DNA from: Bacteroidia bacterium
GTDB lineage: Bacteria > Bacteroidota > Bacteroidia > B-17B0 > Aurantibacillaceae
Direction: 5' to 3'
DNA: 64,000 nt
NCBI GenBank assembly: GCA_014378485.1
Contig: JACMNO010000012.1
Span: 1 to 64,000 of the forward strand
Notes under the pieces: generated by a model
The model's input: the letters and a program-made list of their open reading frames with translations, nothing else
What the model was told of the DNA's origin: nothing
Database searches by the model: none
Shown: positions 55,197 to 63,283 of the stretch, piece after piece
Position numbering within the stretch: position 1 is the stretch's first letter
How the letters are laid out: each line of letters starts with the position of its first letter
Program-made: the position numbers and the translations under genes

Positions 55197-55751
55197 ATGG
55201 CAGTAAAGATTAGACTACAAAGACACGGAAAGAAAGACGCAGCGTTTTTCCACGTGGTAGCAGCGGATGGTCGTGCACCAAGAGATGGAGCTTTTATAGA
55301 AAAATTAGGAACTTACAATCCTAATACGAACCCGGCAACTATTGATTTAAATTTCGAAAATACCTTAAAATGGTTACAAGACGGTGCTGTACCAACAGAT
55401 ACCTGTAAAGCTATTTTATCTTACAAAGGTATTTTAATGAAAAAACACTTATTAGACGGTGTTAAAAAAGGTGCTTTAACAGAGGCACAGGTTGAAGAGC
55501 GTTTTTCTAAATGGTTAGACCAGAAAGCAAACAAGATCAGTACCAAAAAAGATGACTTGTCATCTGCTGAGAAAAAAGCAATTTCCGATAAATTTAAAGC
55601 AGAAACTGCATCTAAAGATGCAAGAGCAGCAAAAATTGCAGCAAAAACTGCAGTTGTTGAAGCAGCTCCTGAAGTTGAAGCAACTCCTGAAGTTGAAGAA
55701 ACATCAGCGCCTGAAACAGATGCTCCGGCACCTGAAAACACAGAAGCATAG
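55197..55751 (+). CDS. rpsP: 30S ribosomal protein S16 with long C-terminal tail
   Basis: 184 aa. Residues 1-85 are the conserved S16 core ([47 protein letters not shown]). The remaining ~100 residues form a lysine/alanine-rich then glutamate/proline/alanine-rich extension, common in Bacteroidota S16 but absent in E. coli (82 aa). Binds 16S rRNA in the small subunit. ATG at 55197; ends in a strong terminator. Confidence 0.97.
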   Translation: MAVKIRLQRHGKKDAAFFHVVAADGRAPRDGAFIEKLGTYNPNTNPATIDLNFENTLKWLQDGAVPTDTCKAILSYKGILMKKHLLDGVKKGALTEAQVEERFSKWLDQKANKISTKKDDLSSAEKKAISDKFKAETASKDARAAKIAAKTAVVEAAPEVEATPEVEETSAPETDAPAPENTEA

Positions 55752-55770
55752 TTTTAAAATTATACATTAT

Positions 55771-55809
55771 AAAAAATCCCCGGTAAGATATCTTATCGGG
55801 GATTTTTGT
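55771..55809 (+). terminator. Intrinsic terminator of rpsP
   Basis: AAATCCCCGGTAAGA paired with TCTTATCGGGGATTTTT, a 13-15 bp stem with one G-T pair and a terminal T-run, 20 bases after the rpsP stop. Confidence 0.88.
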
Positions 55810-55889
55810 TTTGGCAAAATGTATTTAGTTATCGTGAATAATGAACCTGTTACTTTTATTCACTACTACACTCGAATTAACATTAATCC

Positions 55890-55972
55890 GTCACCCTGAA
55901 CTTGTTTCAGGGTCTGCCCTAATTTTAAGTCTAAATGGCAAAAAACAGATGCTGAAACAAGTTCAGCATGAC
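55890..55972. repeat. Pair of facing REP-like hairpins
   Basis: GTCACCCTGAACTTGTTTCAGGG at 55890-55912 and its near-complement GCTGAAACAAGTTCAGCATGAC at 55951-55972. Each can fold alone (CCCTGAA/TTCAGGG, GCTGAA/TTCAGC), and the two together form a larger inverted repeat around a ~35-base middle. Non-coding, between rpsP and a convergent gene. Confidence 0.7.
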
Positions 55973-55997
55973 TTCAACATTTTAACTTTTCACCGAC

Positions 55998-57020
55998 TTA
56001 CTTCCCTAAAGAATTCAAACCATCAACCGCTGGTTCATAGTTTGGTTTTAATTGCAAACACATATTATAATCAGCAAGGGCATTGGGTTTGTCTTTTAAC
56101 TCCTGGTAACATGCTCCTCGTGCAAAATACGCTTCTGCATATTTGGGATTCACATTAATAGCACTTGTAAAATAATCAATGGCTTTTTGCGGATTTTTAT
56201 TGATGCCAAACTCAATGGCTCCTAAATTATACATGGAAAATACATGAGTGGCATTTGTTTTCAAAATCTGATTATAAAGCAAAACTGCCTCTTTGATCTG
56301 GCCAAAATCCTGTTGCAATTTTGCTTTGGCATACAAAGCTTCAATACTTAATGGATTAATAGAAAGTGCGTTATTATAATATTCAAAAGCCAACGCATTT
56401 TTTTTTGCCGCATAAATTAATCCAAGGTCAAGGAAAGCACCGAAGTTCTTGTTATCCTGTTCAATAGCAGTTTCAAGACTGGAGACAGCCTTGCTGGTAT
56501 CGCCCATTTCTTTATAAATACTTCCTTTCAGGTAATAGGCCTTTGCAAGGTTTTCATTTATTTTTAAAGCCTGATTTATTTTCACAAAAGCATTTTCATA
56601 TTGTTTAACAAAATAATACAACTCTCCTAATTTCAATAATCCATCCGTATTTTCGGGAAATTTTTTTACAACCTTTTCCAAAACATCTTTTGCATTTCTT
56701 GTTTCATTAGCTGCAAAAAAAACATCAGCCTCCGTTAAATAATAAGCTGCATTGGTGCTATCCATTCTTAACGAACGCTTTGAATCATTAATGGCTTCTT
56801 CGAACTGACGGAACTGCATATAGATTCTCGCACGCTCGTTATAGAGGTTTGCATCACCCGGTTCATTCAGGATTTTTTTATTTACAGCAGCTAATTCAGG
56901 CGAATTGATCACTTTTAATAAGGAATCGGTGCGTTGTGAATTTTCAATAACTGTTTCAGCAGCGGGCTTACAAGAAAACAGAACAACGGAAAGAATAAAA
57001 AGAACTACTATTTTTTTCAT
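55998..57020 (-). CDS. TPR-repeat lipoprotein
   Basis: 340 aa. Lipobox LFSC with C17, so the protein is lipid-anchored in the envelope. About eight TPR units follow (for example AYYLKGSIYKEMGDTSKAVSSLETAI, FGAFLDLGLIYAAKKN, AYFARGACYQELKDKPNALADYNMCLQLKPNYEPA). TPRs mediate protein contacts; partner unknown. It follows the two Fe-S protein genes at a ten-base gap and is probably co-transcribed with them and mlaD. Confidence 0.9.
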   Translation of the reverse strand: MKKIVVLFILSVVLFSCKPAAETVIENSQRTDSLLKVINSPELAAVNKKILNEPGDANLYNERARIYMQFRQFEEAINDSKRSLRMDSTNAAYYLTEADVFFAANETRNAKDVLEKVVKKFPENTDGLLKLGELYYFVKQYENAFVKINQALKINENLAKAYYLKGSIYKEMGDTSKAVSSLETAIEQDNKNFGAFLDLGLIYAAKKNALAFEYYNNALSINPLSIEALYAKAKLQQDFGQIKEAVLLYNQILKTNATHVFSMYNLGAIEFGINKNPQKAIDYFTSAINVNPKYAEAYFARGACYQELKDKPNALADYNMCLQLKPNYEPAVDGLNSLGK

Positions 57021-57029
57021 AGATAAGAA

Positions 57030-57824
57030 TTATAAATCATTGGCGTTCGCAATTAATTCTGCAACATCCATTACTTTGGTTTTATCTTCTTTATTAAAAT
57101 GTTTAACGCCATCTGTCATCATGGTATTACAAAACGGACAACCAACCGCAATAATATCAGGGTTGTGAGATAAGGCTTCTTCGGTGCGTTCAACATTTAC
57201 TTCTTTGTTTCCTTTTTCTGCTTCCTTAAACATTTGTGCTCCACCTGCACCACAGCATAAACCATTTGCTTTACTGCGTTTCATTTCAACCAATTCGGCA
57301 TCCAATTTAGAAATCACATCACGCGGTGCTTCGTATACATTATTTCCTCTTCCTAAATAACAAGGGTCGTGAAAAACTATTTTTTTTCCTTTAAAAGCTC
57401 CACCCTGAACTTTTAGTTTCCCTTCATCAATCAATTGCTGAACTAATTGTGTATGATGGATCACTTCATATTTCCCTCCTAATTCAGGGTACTCATTCTT
57501 AATGATATTAAAACAATGCGGACAACCTGTTACGATTTTTTTCACATCATAACCATTTAAAACAGTAATATTTTGCATGGCTTGCATTTGAAACAAAAAC
57601 TCATTACCGGCGCGTTTTGCGGGATCTCCGGTGCAAGATTCTTCAACACCCAATACGGCAAAATTTGCACCTACATGATTTAAAATACGAACAATGGCTT
57701 TGGTAATTTTTTTTGCTCTATCGTCAAAACTACCAGCGCAACCAACCCAAAATAAAATATCGGGAGTTTCGCCTTTGGCAATTTTTTCCTGCATTGTTGG
57801 AACTTTGATCGTTGTGTTACTCAT
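57030..57824 (-). CDS. CCG-domain Fe-S oxidoreductase subunit (HdrB/GlcF-like)
   Basis: 264 aa with two cysteine-rich CCG domains. Domain one: WVGCAGSFD, then CTGDPAKRAGNE and GCPHCFNIIKNEYP. Domain two: HDPCYLGRGNNVYEAPR, GLCCGAGGAQMF near 190 and GCPFCNTMMTDG near 234. The HdrB-like fold binds a special Fe-S centre. It pairs with the adjacent membrane Fe-S protein (six-base gap). Physiological donor and acceptor cannot be told. Confidence 0.88.
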   Translation of the reverse strand: MSNTTIKVPTMQEKIAKGETPDILFWVGCAGSFDDRAKKITKAIVRILNHVGANFAVLGVEESCTGDPAKRAGNEFLFQMQAMQNITVLNGYDVKKIVTGCPHCFNIIKNEYPELGGKYEVIHHTQLVQQLIDEGKLKVQGGAFKGKKIVFHDPCYLGRGNNVYEAPRDVISKLDAELVEMKRSKANGLCCGAGGAQMFKEAEKGNKEVNVERTEEALSHNPDIIAVGCPFCNTMMTDGVKHFNKEDKTKVMDVAELIANANDL

Positions 57825-57830
57825 AATTTC

Positions 57831-59156
57831 TTAATTTTCGTTTATCCAATTAGCACGGTCAGCAGGACTAAATTGCCATGGTGCACCATTATTTTCAAGG
57901 TTAGAAAACATGCCATTTAATTCGTTAGGCGCAGAACTTTGTTCCAGCACCAATTGCTGACGCAGACCCATAATGATTGCCAATGGATCAATATTAACCG
58001 GGCATTCCTGAACACAGGCATTACAAGTGTTGCAAGCCCAAATTTCTTCATGTTTGATATAATCTCCTAATAATGTTTTTCCGTCATCTACAAAAGTTCC
58101 GCCATTTTTATCCATGCTCTTTCCAACATCTTCCATACGGTCCCGTGTATCCATCATAATCTTTCGAGGAGACAAGGCCTTGCCCGTTATGCTCTGAGGG
58201 CAGGCGGCAGTGCAACGACCACACTCTGTGCATGAATAAGCATCCAATAAATTTTTCCAATTAAGATCAGTGATATCTTTTACTCCAAATTTAATTACCG
58301 CATTTGGATCAAGCACCGGCTGATAAGCAGGATCAAAATTGGGTTTCACCACATCAGTCACTTCAAATAAATTATCGAATTGTCCTTTTAATTTTAAATT
58401 GGAAAAATAGGTATTAGGAAATGCTAACAGGATGTGCAAATGCTTGGAAAACGGCAGATAATTCAGGAAGCTAAACACCATAATGATGTGTCCCCACCAG
58501 CCAATACGTTCAATAACATGTAAACCGGCATCAGGCATGTTTCCATAAATCAATGGACCTAAATAGCTACTAATAGCAAGCCCAAAAGTACGGTCTCCTA
58601 AATTCTCTGCATGCGACTGGCCTCTTGAATACAAAACTTCATCAGCGCCATTCATCATAAAAATAAAAGAAATTAAAATTATTTCCATGATCAGGATAAT
58701 ATTGGCATCTAACTTTGGCCATCCATTCAATTCGCTTTTAACCAAACGTGGTACTTTTAATAAATTTCTTCTGGCTAAAAATGCGATCGTACCGATGAAA
58801 GCCAAGACAGATAGTATTTCAATAAAGCTAACTATGAATGTATAAAAGCCACCTAAGGATGGCCTGAAAGCACGATGTTGTCCGGTAACGCCATCAAATA
58901 CAATTTCAATTAACTCTATTTGCGTGATCACAAAAGCCGCATATAAAAATAAATGAAGAATTGCCGGGATTGGCCGTGTGAACATTTTCTTCTGACCCAA
59001 AGCCACCAATATCATCGTTTTTAAACGCTCTCCTTTGTTATCAGTAATGGAAATATCTTTTCCTAAGAGAATATTACGGCGGATTTTTTTAGAATTCAGA
59101 TAAAAAAATATACTTGATCCAAGAAAAAGAACAATAAAGATGATTGATGAAATCAT
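57831..59156 (-). CDS. Membrane-bound 4Fe-4S electron-transfer protein (HdrC/NarI-like fusion)
   Basis: 441 aa. The first ~250 residues hold about five membrane helices of the nitrate-reductase-gamma/HdrE type, with histidines in LHLFLYAAFVI, WWGHIIM and LPFSKHLHILL that could hold heme. The C-terminal part carries two 4Fe-4S motifs: CTECGRCTAACP near 307 and CNTCNACVQECP near 365. It passes electrons between quinone and the CCG protein. Confidence 0.87.
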   Translation of the reverse strand: MISSIIFIVLFLGSSIFFYLNSKKIRRNILLGKDISITDNKGERLKTMILVALGQKKMFTRPIPAILHLFLYAAFVITQIELIEIVFDGVTGQHRAFRPSLGGFYTFIVSFIEILSVLAFIGTIAFLARRNLLKVPRLVKSELNGWPKLDANIILIMEIILISFIFMMNGADEVLYSRGQSHAENLGDRTFGLAISSYLGPLIYGNMPDAGLHVIERIGWWGHIIMVFSFLNYLPFSKHLHILLAFPNTYFSNLKLKGQFDNLFEVTDVVKPNFDPAYQPVLDPNAVIKFGVKDITDLNWKNLLDAYSCTECGRCTAACPQSITGKALSPRKIMMDTRDRMEDVGKSMDKNGGTFVDDGKTLLGDYIKHEEIWACNTCNACVQECPVNIDPLAIIMGLRQQLVLEQSSAPNELNGMFSNLENNGAPWQFSPADRANWINEN

Positions 59157-59168
59157 AAAGAAAATGAA

Positions 59169-60152
59169 TTATAATTTTGGTTTATTTTTATCTTTTTTGC
59201 CAAACACCGAAAAATGAATATAACGTTCCGGGTTTATACGCAGGTCTTTCATTAATTTATCCAGGTCATCACTAGCCTTATTCAGGTTATTGTATAAGGA
59301 ATCATTTTTAGCCAGTTTACCAAGGGTTCCCTGCCCTGAATTAATTTGAGCTACCAACTTGTTCAACTCTGTCAGGGTTTTATCAGCTTCCTCAATAGCA
59401 CTCTTTAAATTCGATTTAGCAAGGCTGTCGGATAAAGTGCTAAAATTACCAATGATGTTATCGATCTTGCCTGTATTTTTCTCTAACATTCCGGCAAGGC
59501 TGTTTAGCTTAGTGAGAATAGAAGAAATCTTTGCTTTTTCAGAAGCCACAAGATCATCTAATTTATAAGCAGTTTGTTCTAAACTTTGAATCGCCAACTT
59601 AATACTTTCAAACGACTTGCTTAAATTTTCGCGGGTCTTATCATTTAATACCACCTGAACAACTGTCATCACTGAATCTACTGAAGATAATAAACCTTCA
59701 ATCTTTTTTTGAAGGGGTGCTAATTGCTTGCTGACAGCGGTTTTTAATCCCTCTTCTGTTTCAGCGATTAGTGTATCTCCAGATTTAACAAATTCAGTTT
59801 CATTGCTATAAATGATCTCAACAGCTTTTGAACCTAAAAGATCTGAGCTTATAGCACGCGCAATAGAATGTTTAGGAATTTGAACAACCTCAGTTAATAA
59901 AAATTTAACAAGTACACCGTATTTCCCCTTTTCATCTTGTAGTAATGAAATTTTATTAATTTGACCAACCTTAAATCCATTAACTAAAAGTGGATTAGCC
60001 TCTATTAAGCCATCGATTTTAGGATAAACCGCATATAATTCATACTTATCACTAAACAGGTTACGACCTTTCAGAAAATTAATTCCCCAAATAAATAAGC
60101 CTATAGCTGCCGTAATTACAATGCCTATTTTTAACTCTTTAGAAATCTTCAC
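59169..60152 (-). CDS. MCE (MlaD) family protein
   Basis: 327 aa. One N-terminal membrane anchor (LKIGIVITAAIGLFIWGINFL) followed by the MCE domain (LFSDKYELYAVYPKIDGLIEANPLLVNGFKVGQINKISL, residues 32-70), then a long coiled-coil-rich C-terminus. MCE proteins are the periplasmic lipid shuttles of MlaFE transporters. The cognate mlaF-mlaE genes are 5 kb away. It is 12 bases from the membrane Fe-S gene, likely the first gene of this operon. Confidence 0.92.
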   Translation of the reverse strand: MKISKELKIGIVITAAIGLFIWGINFLKGRNLFSDKYELYAVYPKIDGLIEANPLLVNGFKVGQINKISLLQDEKGKYGVLVKFLLTEVVQIPKHSIARAISSDLLGSKAVEIIYSNETEFVKSGDTLIAETEEGLKTAVSKQLAPLQKKIEGLLSSVDSVMTVVQVVLNDKTRENLSKSFESIKLAIQSLEQTAYKLDDLVASEKAKISSILTKLNSLAGMLEKNTGKIDNIIGNFSTLSDSLAKSNLKSAIEEADKTLTELNKLVAQINSGQGTLGKLAKNDSLYNNLNKASDDLDKLMKDLRINPERYIHFSVFGKKDKNKPKL

Positions 60153-60224
60153 AAATGAAATTTTGAACCCTCTAATATACAGATTTTTATTTAATTGAAT
60201 ACCTGAAAAAAAGCCGCAAAATCC

Positions 60225-61208
60225 CTATTTCTTAACAGGTAAAATGGCTCTAAAAATGCCTTGAAATGATGTAATATTCAGTGGGAATTCTAAAAAGACA
60301 TGCAAAAAACTTAAAAAATACAAGGCTTTTAACCCGATATTATAATCAACAACATATAACGCCATAGAAAAGATCCAGATCGAAAGGGTGATCAGCAATG
60401 TTCTTTTTGGAACTTTATGCCATTGAATGATTGATGTTTTTGAGAACCAGTTCAGGTAATGATATGTATAGGAAAAAGCAATAAAACGCATAATGATAAA
60501 ACCGGCATTGGTATTATAAACGATCGTTGCAGAATCTTTTGAATTGGTTGACAATCCGAAAAAATCAATCAAAAATGTATTCAACAAATAAAACAGATCA
60601 TAGCTTTTTGTAACATAAGACGATACCTGGTATTGCAAACCCGGAGCTTTGATAAGGAAGAAAGACATGGCAATGAGCCCCAAAGCAGCCACAGATAAAT
60701 AGCCCGAAAATGATTTATTTTTGATCACACCATACAACATAAAAGCCCAAGTGAAAACAAATACATGAATGATAGTTGGCAGGAATACACCAACCCAAAC
60801 AAAGTACATCATACCTGTGCTGGCCATCGCTATTCCGATCAGGGCGAGCAACGATAAAACAATCCTGTATAAGTTATCTTTTATCAACACAAATATGAGT
60901 GATAAAAGAAGTCCAAACAAGATGATGTTAGGGATTTGTGAATCATTTTTTGCGGGTTGAATAAACGAGAAATAAAAAACCAACGCACACAATACGGACA
61001 GAAACACAAAATCATATTTCCCTTTGGTGAAATAATTTTTTTTATGCAGCCAACCGATTTCCGTCAGGTAATGCAATGGCCCGAGTATAGCATAAGAAAA
61101 AAGAAACAACTCAAATGGCAGAACAAAAGCAAGGATTGCAGAAAATATCATCAATCCAATATTGGCATAATTTATTTGATCATTATTTAAGGCTGACAGT
61201 TTTAACAA
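60225..61208 (-). CDS. Polytopic membrane protein with conserved histidines, unknown
   Basis: 327 aa, about nine hydrophobic helices, TTG start at 61208 (no ATG between it and the previous stop). Four helix-embedded histidines stand out: H46 (GPLHYLTE), H148 (TIIHVFVF), H250 (YTYHYLNWFSK) and H303 (FLHVFLEFPLN). This arrangement is reminiscent of Brp/Blh-type carotenoid dioxygenases, in which four histidines hold iron, but overall similarity is too weak for me to assign it. It follows the DUF5522 gene by 69 bases. Confidence 0.6.
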   Translation of the reverse strand: MLKLSALNNDQINYANIGLMIFSAILAFVLPFELFLFSYAILGPLHYLTEIGWLHKKNYFTKGKYDFVFLSVLCALVFYFSFIQPAKNDSQIPNIILFGLLLSLIFVLIKDNLYRIVLSLLALIGIAMASTGMMYFVWVGVFLPTIIHVFVFTWAFMLYGVIKNKSFSGYLSVAALGLIAMSFFLIKAPGLQYQVSSYVTKSYDLFYLLNTFLIDFFGLSTNSKDSATIVYNTNAGFIIMRFIAFSYTYHYLNWFSKTSIIQWHKVPKRTLLITLSIWIFSMALYVVDYNIGLKALYFLSFLHVFLEFPLNITSFQGIFRAILPVKK

Positions 61209-61277
61209 AATAACAGGGATTAGAAAGCATCCAAATATCTTAATTTTAATCGGATTGTAAAAGCATTGAAATCTGGA

Positions 61278-61472
<195 letters not shown>

Positions 61473-61520
61473 CTAAATCATTTTTTAATTATAAATTTGA
61501 AAATATAATCCCTTATTTCA

Positions 61521-62399
61521 GTGATCTCATATACCCCTGTCATCAACCAAATTTCATACAACGGTTACCATATTGGTGTGCTGAGACTTGATTTGATTCA
61601 TCCGGAAATTTCAGGAAATAAGTGGTTTAAATTAAAATACAATTTAGAACAGGCAGTAAAAGAAAATAAAAACACCATCATAACTTTTGGTGGAGCATTC
61701 TCCAATCATATTGCAGCCACATCCATTGCCTGTAAATTAGCCGGTTTAAAAAGTTTTGGTATTATTCGTGGAGAAGAAACTTCAGCCAACAACCCTACCC
61801 TATCCTTTGCTAATAAAAATGGGATGGAATTGTTATTTGTAAGCAGGGATGAATACTCACAAAAAAAAGACAGTGGTTATTTACAAAGATTGCGGTATAT
61901 GTATCCTGAAGCTTACATTATCCCTGAAGGTGGCGATAATCAATTAGGACAAAAAGGCTGCGAAGAAATTTTGACAAAAAAGATGTCGGATTATACAACT
62001 ATTTTTTGCGCGCACGGAACAGGAACTACTTATAAAGGCATTTCAAAATCATTATTACCGGAACAGAATATAGTAGCGATTAATGTGTTGAATTTTGAAG
62101 CCAAGGCAGAAGAAGCGCAAACCGAAATATTAAATAACTACCATTTTGGAGGATACGCTAAGCACACTAAAGAATTGCTGGATTTTAAATCCTGGTTTGA
62201 AGAAACATATTCCATACCGTTGGATTATGTGTACACAAGTAAATTATTTTTTGCTGTTTTTGATCTGTTGAAGCAAAACAAATTAAATCAAGAGCAGAAA
62301 ATTTTAATCATTCATTCCGGTGGATTACAGGGAAATGCTGGCTATGAACAACGTTATAACCTGAATCCTAAACGCCATGTAAATGATGCCCAGGGATAA
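61521..62399 (+). CDS. PLP-dependent ACC deaminase / D-cysteine desulfhydrase family protein
   Basis: 292 aa, fold type II PLP enzyme. HPEISGNKWFKLKYNL puts the PLP lysine at K34; FGGAFSNHIAATSIACKLAG binds PLP/substrate carboxylate, IPEGGDNQLGQKGCEEI follows, and CAHGTGTTYKGI near 173 holds the phosphate. Starts with GTG at 61521. May act as D-cysteine desulfhydrase rather than on ACC; the choice cannot be made from motifs alone. Its 3' end overlaps the convergent gene by 46 bases. Confidence 0.88.
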   Translation: MISYTPVINQISYNGYHIGVLRLDLIHPEISGNKWFKLKYNLEQAVKENKNTIITFGGAFSNHIAATSIACKLAGLKSFGIIRGEETSANNPTLSFANKNGMELLFVSRDEYSQKKDSGYLQRLRYMYPEAYIIPEGGDNQLGQKGCEEILTKKMSDYTTIFCAHGTGTTYKGISKSLLPEQNIVAINVLNFEAKAEEAQTEILNNYHFGGYAKHTKELLDFKSWFEETYSIPLDYVYTSKLFFAVFDLLKQNKLNQEQKILIIHSGGLQGNAGYEQRYNLNPKRHVNDAQG

Positions 62400-63277
62400 A
62401 CCTGTTTAGTGTCAAAAGCACCACTGTTGGCATATTTTACAGAAAGTTTAAAGAAGCCAACGCCAAACCCCAGAGTGCTGGTCATTTTTCTTCCACGGCT
62501 CCTGAAAATACCATTTTGTAGCTGAAAAGTTAAGCCTTCAATCCCACCCAGCGTCATATCGGTTCCATACCTTATCCGTGGACCAAAATAATATTTTAAT
62601 TTAGGCTTTAAGTCATAGTAATAACTCACATCAATTCCTGTAATAAAACCTGTTCCAACATTTCGTTTAACATTTGAATTAGTACTGTTGTTATTTGAAG
62701 AGGAGGAATTGGAATAAGACGAACTGGAATTAGTATTAGTAGAGGAGGAATTAGTGTTAGAAGAATTTTCAGCTAAAAATCCAAGCCCGTCGTATGTTAA
62801 ACTAAGCGGAATTTTTATACCCATGGATTTATTGGCTAGTAACCGCTCATAGGAAATTGTTAAACGTCCTAAAACTATTTCCGGAATATAAAACCCCAGG
62901 ATATTATTTCCCAATAAAGCTTCTTCTTTTTTCCATTCCGCCATTTTTCTGTCTTTGCGCTGCTGCCTAGTTTCATTAAGTTCGGGAGAGGCATTATAAT
63001 TCACCTCATTATTCATTACTTTAAAATCTGTAGCGGCTTGTTCCTTACTAAACATATAAACGGAGCCTGACTGATATTCAGCCAACAAAACATCATTTTT
63101 TAATATGGTGATTAAGGGTGCAGTTGCCGAATCCTTATAACTGATTGTTTTTTCAGAGATCGCCATGATCTTGCAAGGAATAATTTTTCCGTTTCTCAAA
63201 AAAACTTTATCCTGAGCCAAAACACTTATAGCCACAAAAAATGACATCATAAGAAAAATATGTGCTTTATATTTCAT
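62354..63277 (-). CDS. Putative outer-membrane protein with Ser/Asn-rich linker
   Basis: 307 aa. Signal peptide to about residue 22 (FVAISVLAQ). Residues 22-80 form a small beta domain (DKVFLRNGKIIPCKIMAISEKTI ... KNDVLLAEYQSGSVYMF). A low-complexity tract of Ser and Asn (NSSSTNTNSSSSYSNSSSSN-like, about 172-202) follows, then strands of a C-terminal beta-barrel ending in FTWRLGFRL with terminal Leu. It is a paralogue of the next gene. The 3' 46 bases overlap the convergent PLP-enzyme gene. Confidence 0.72.
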   Translation of the reverse strand: MKYKAHIFLMMSFFVAISVLAQDKVFLRNGKIIPCKIMAISEKTISYKDSATAPLITILKNDVLLAEYQSGSVYMFSKEQAATDFKVMNNEVNYNASPELNETRQQRKDRKMAEWKKEEALLGNNILGFYIPEIVLGRLTISYERLLANKSMGIKIPLSLTYDGLGFLAENSSNTNSSSTNTNSSSSYSNSSSSNNNSTNSNVKRNVGTGFITGIDVSYYYDLKPKLKYYFGPRIRYGTDMTLGGIEGLTFQLQNGIFRSRGRKMTSTLGFGVGFFKLSVKYANSGAFDTKQVYPWASFTWRLGFRL

Positions 63278-63283
63278 TGTAAT

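Noticed and set aside
55841..56158. Plus-strand frame after rpsP
   Set aside because: Made of the REP-like hairpins and the antisense of the TPR gene.
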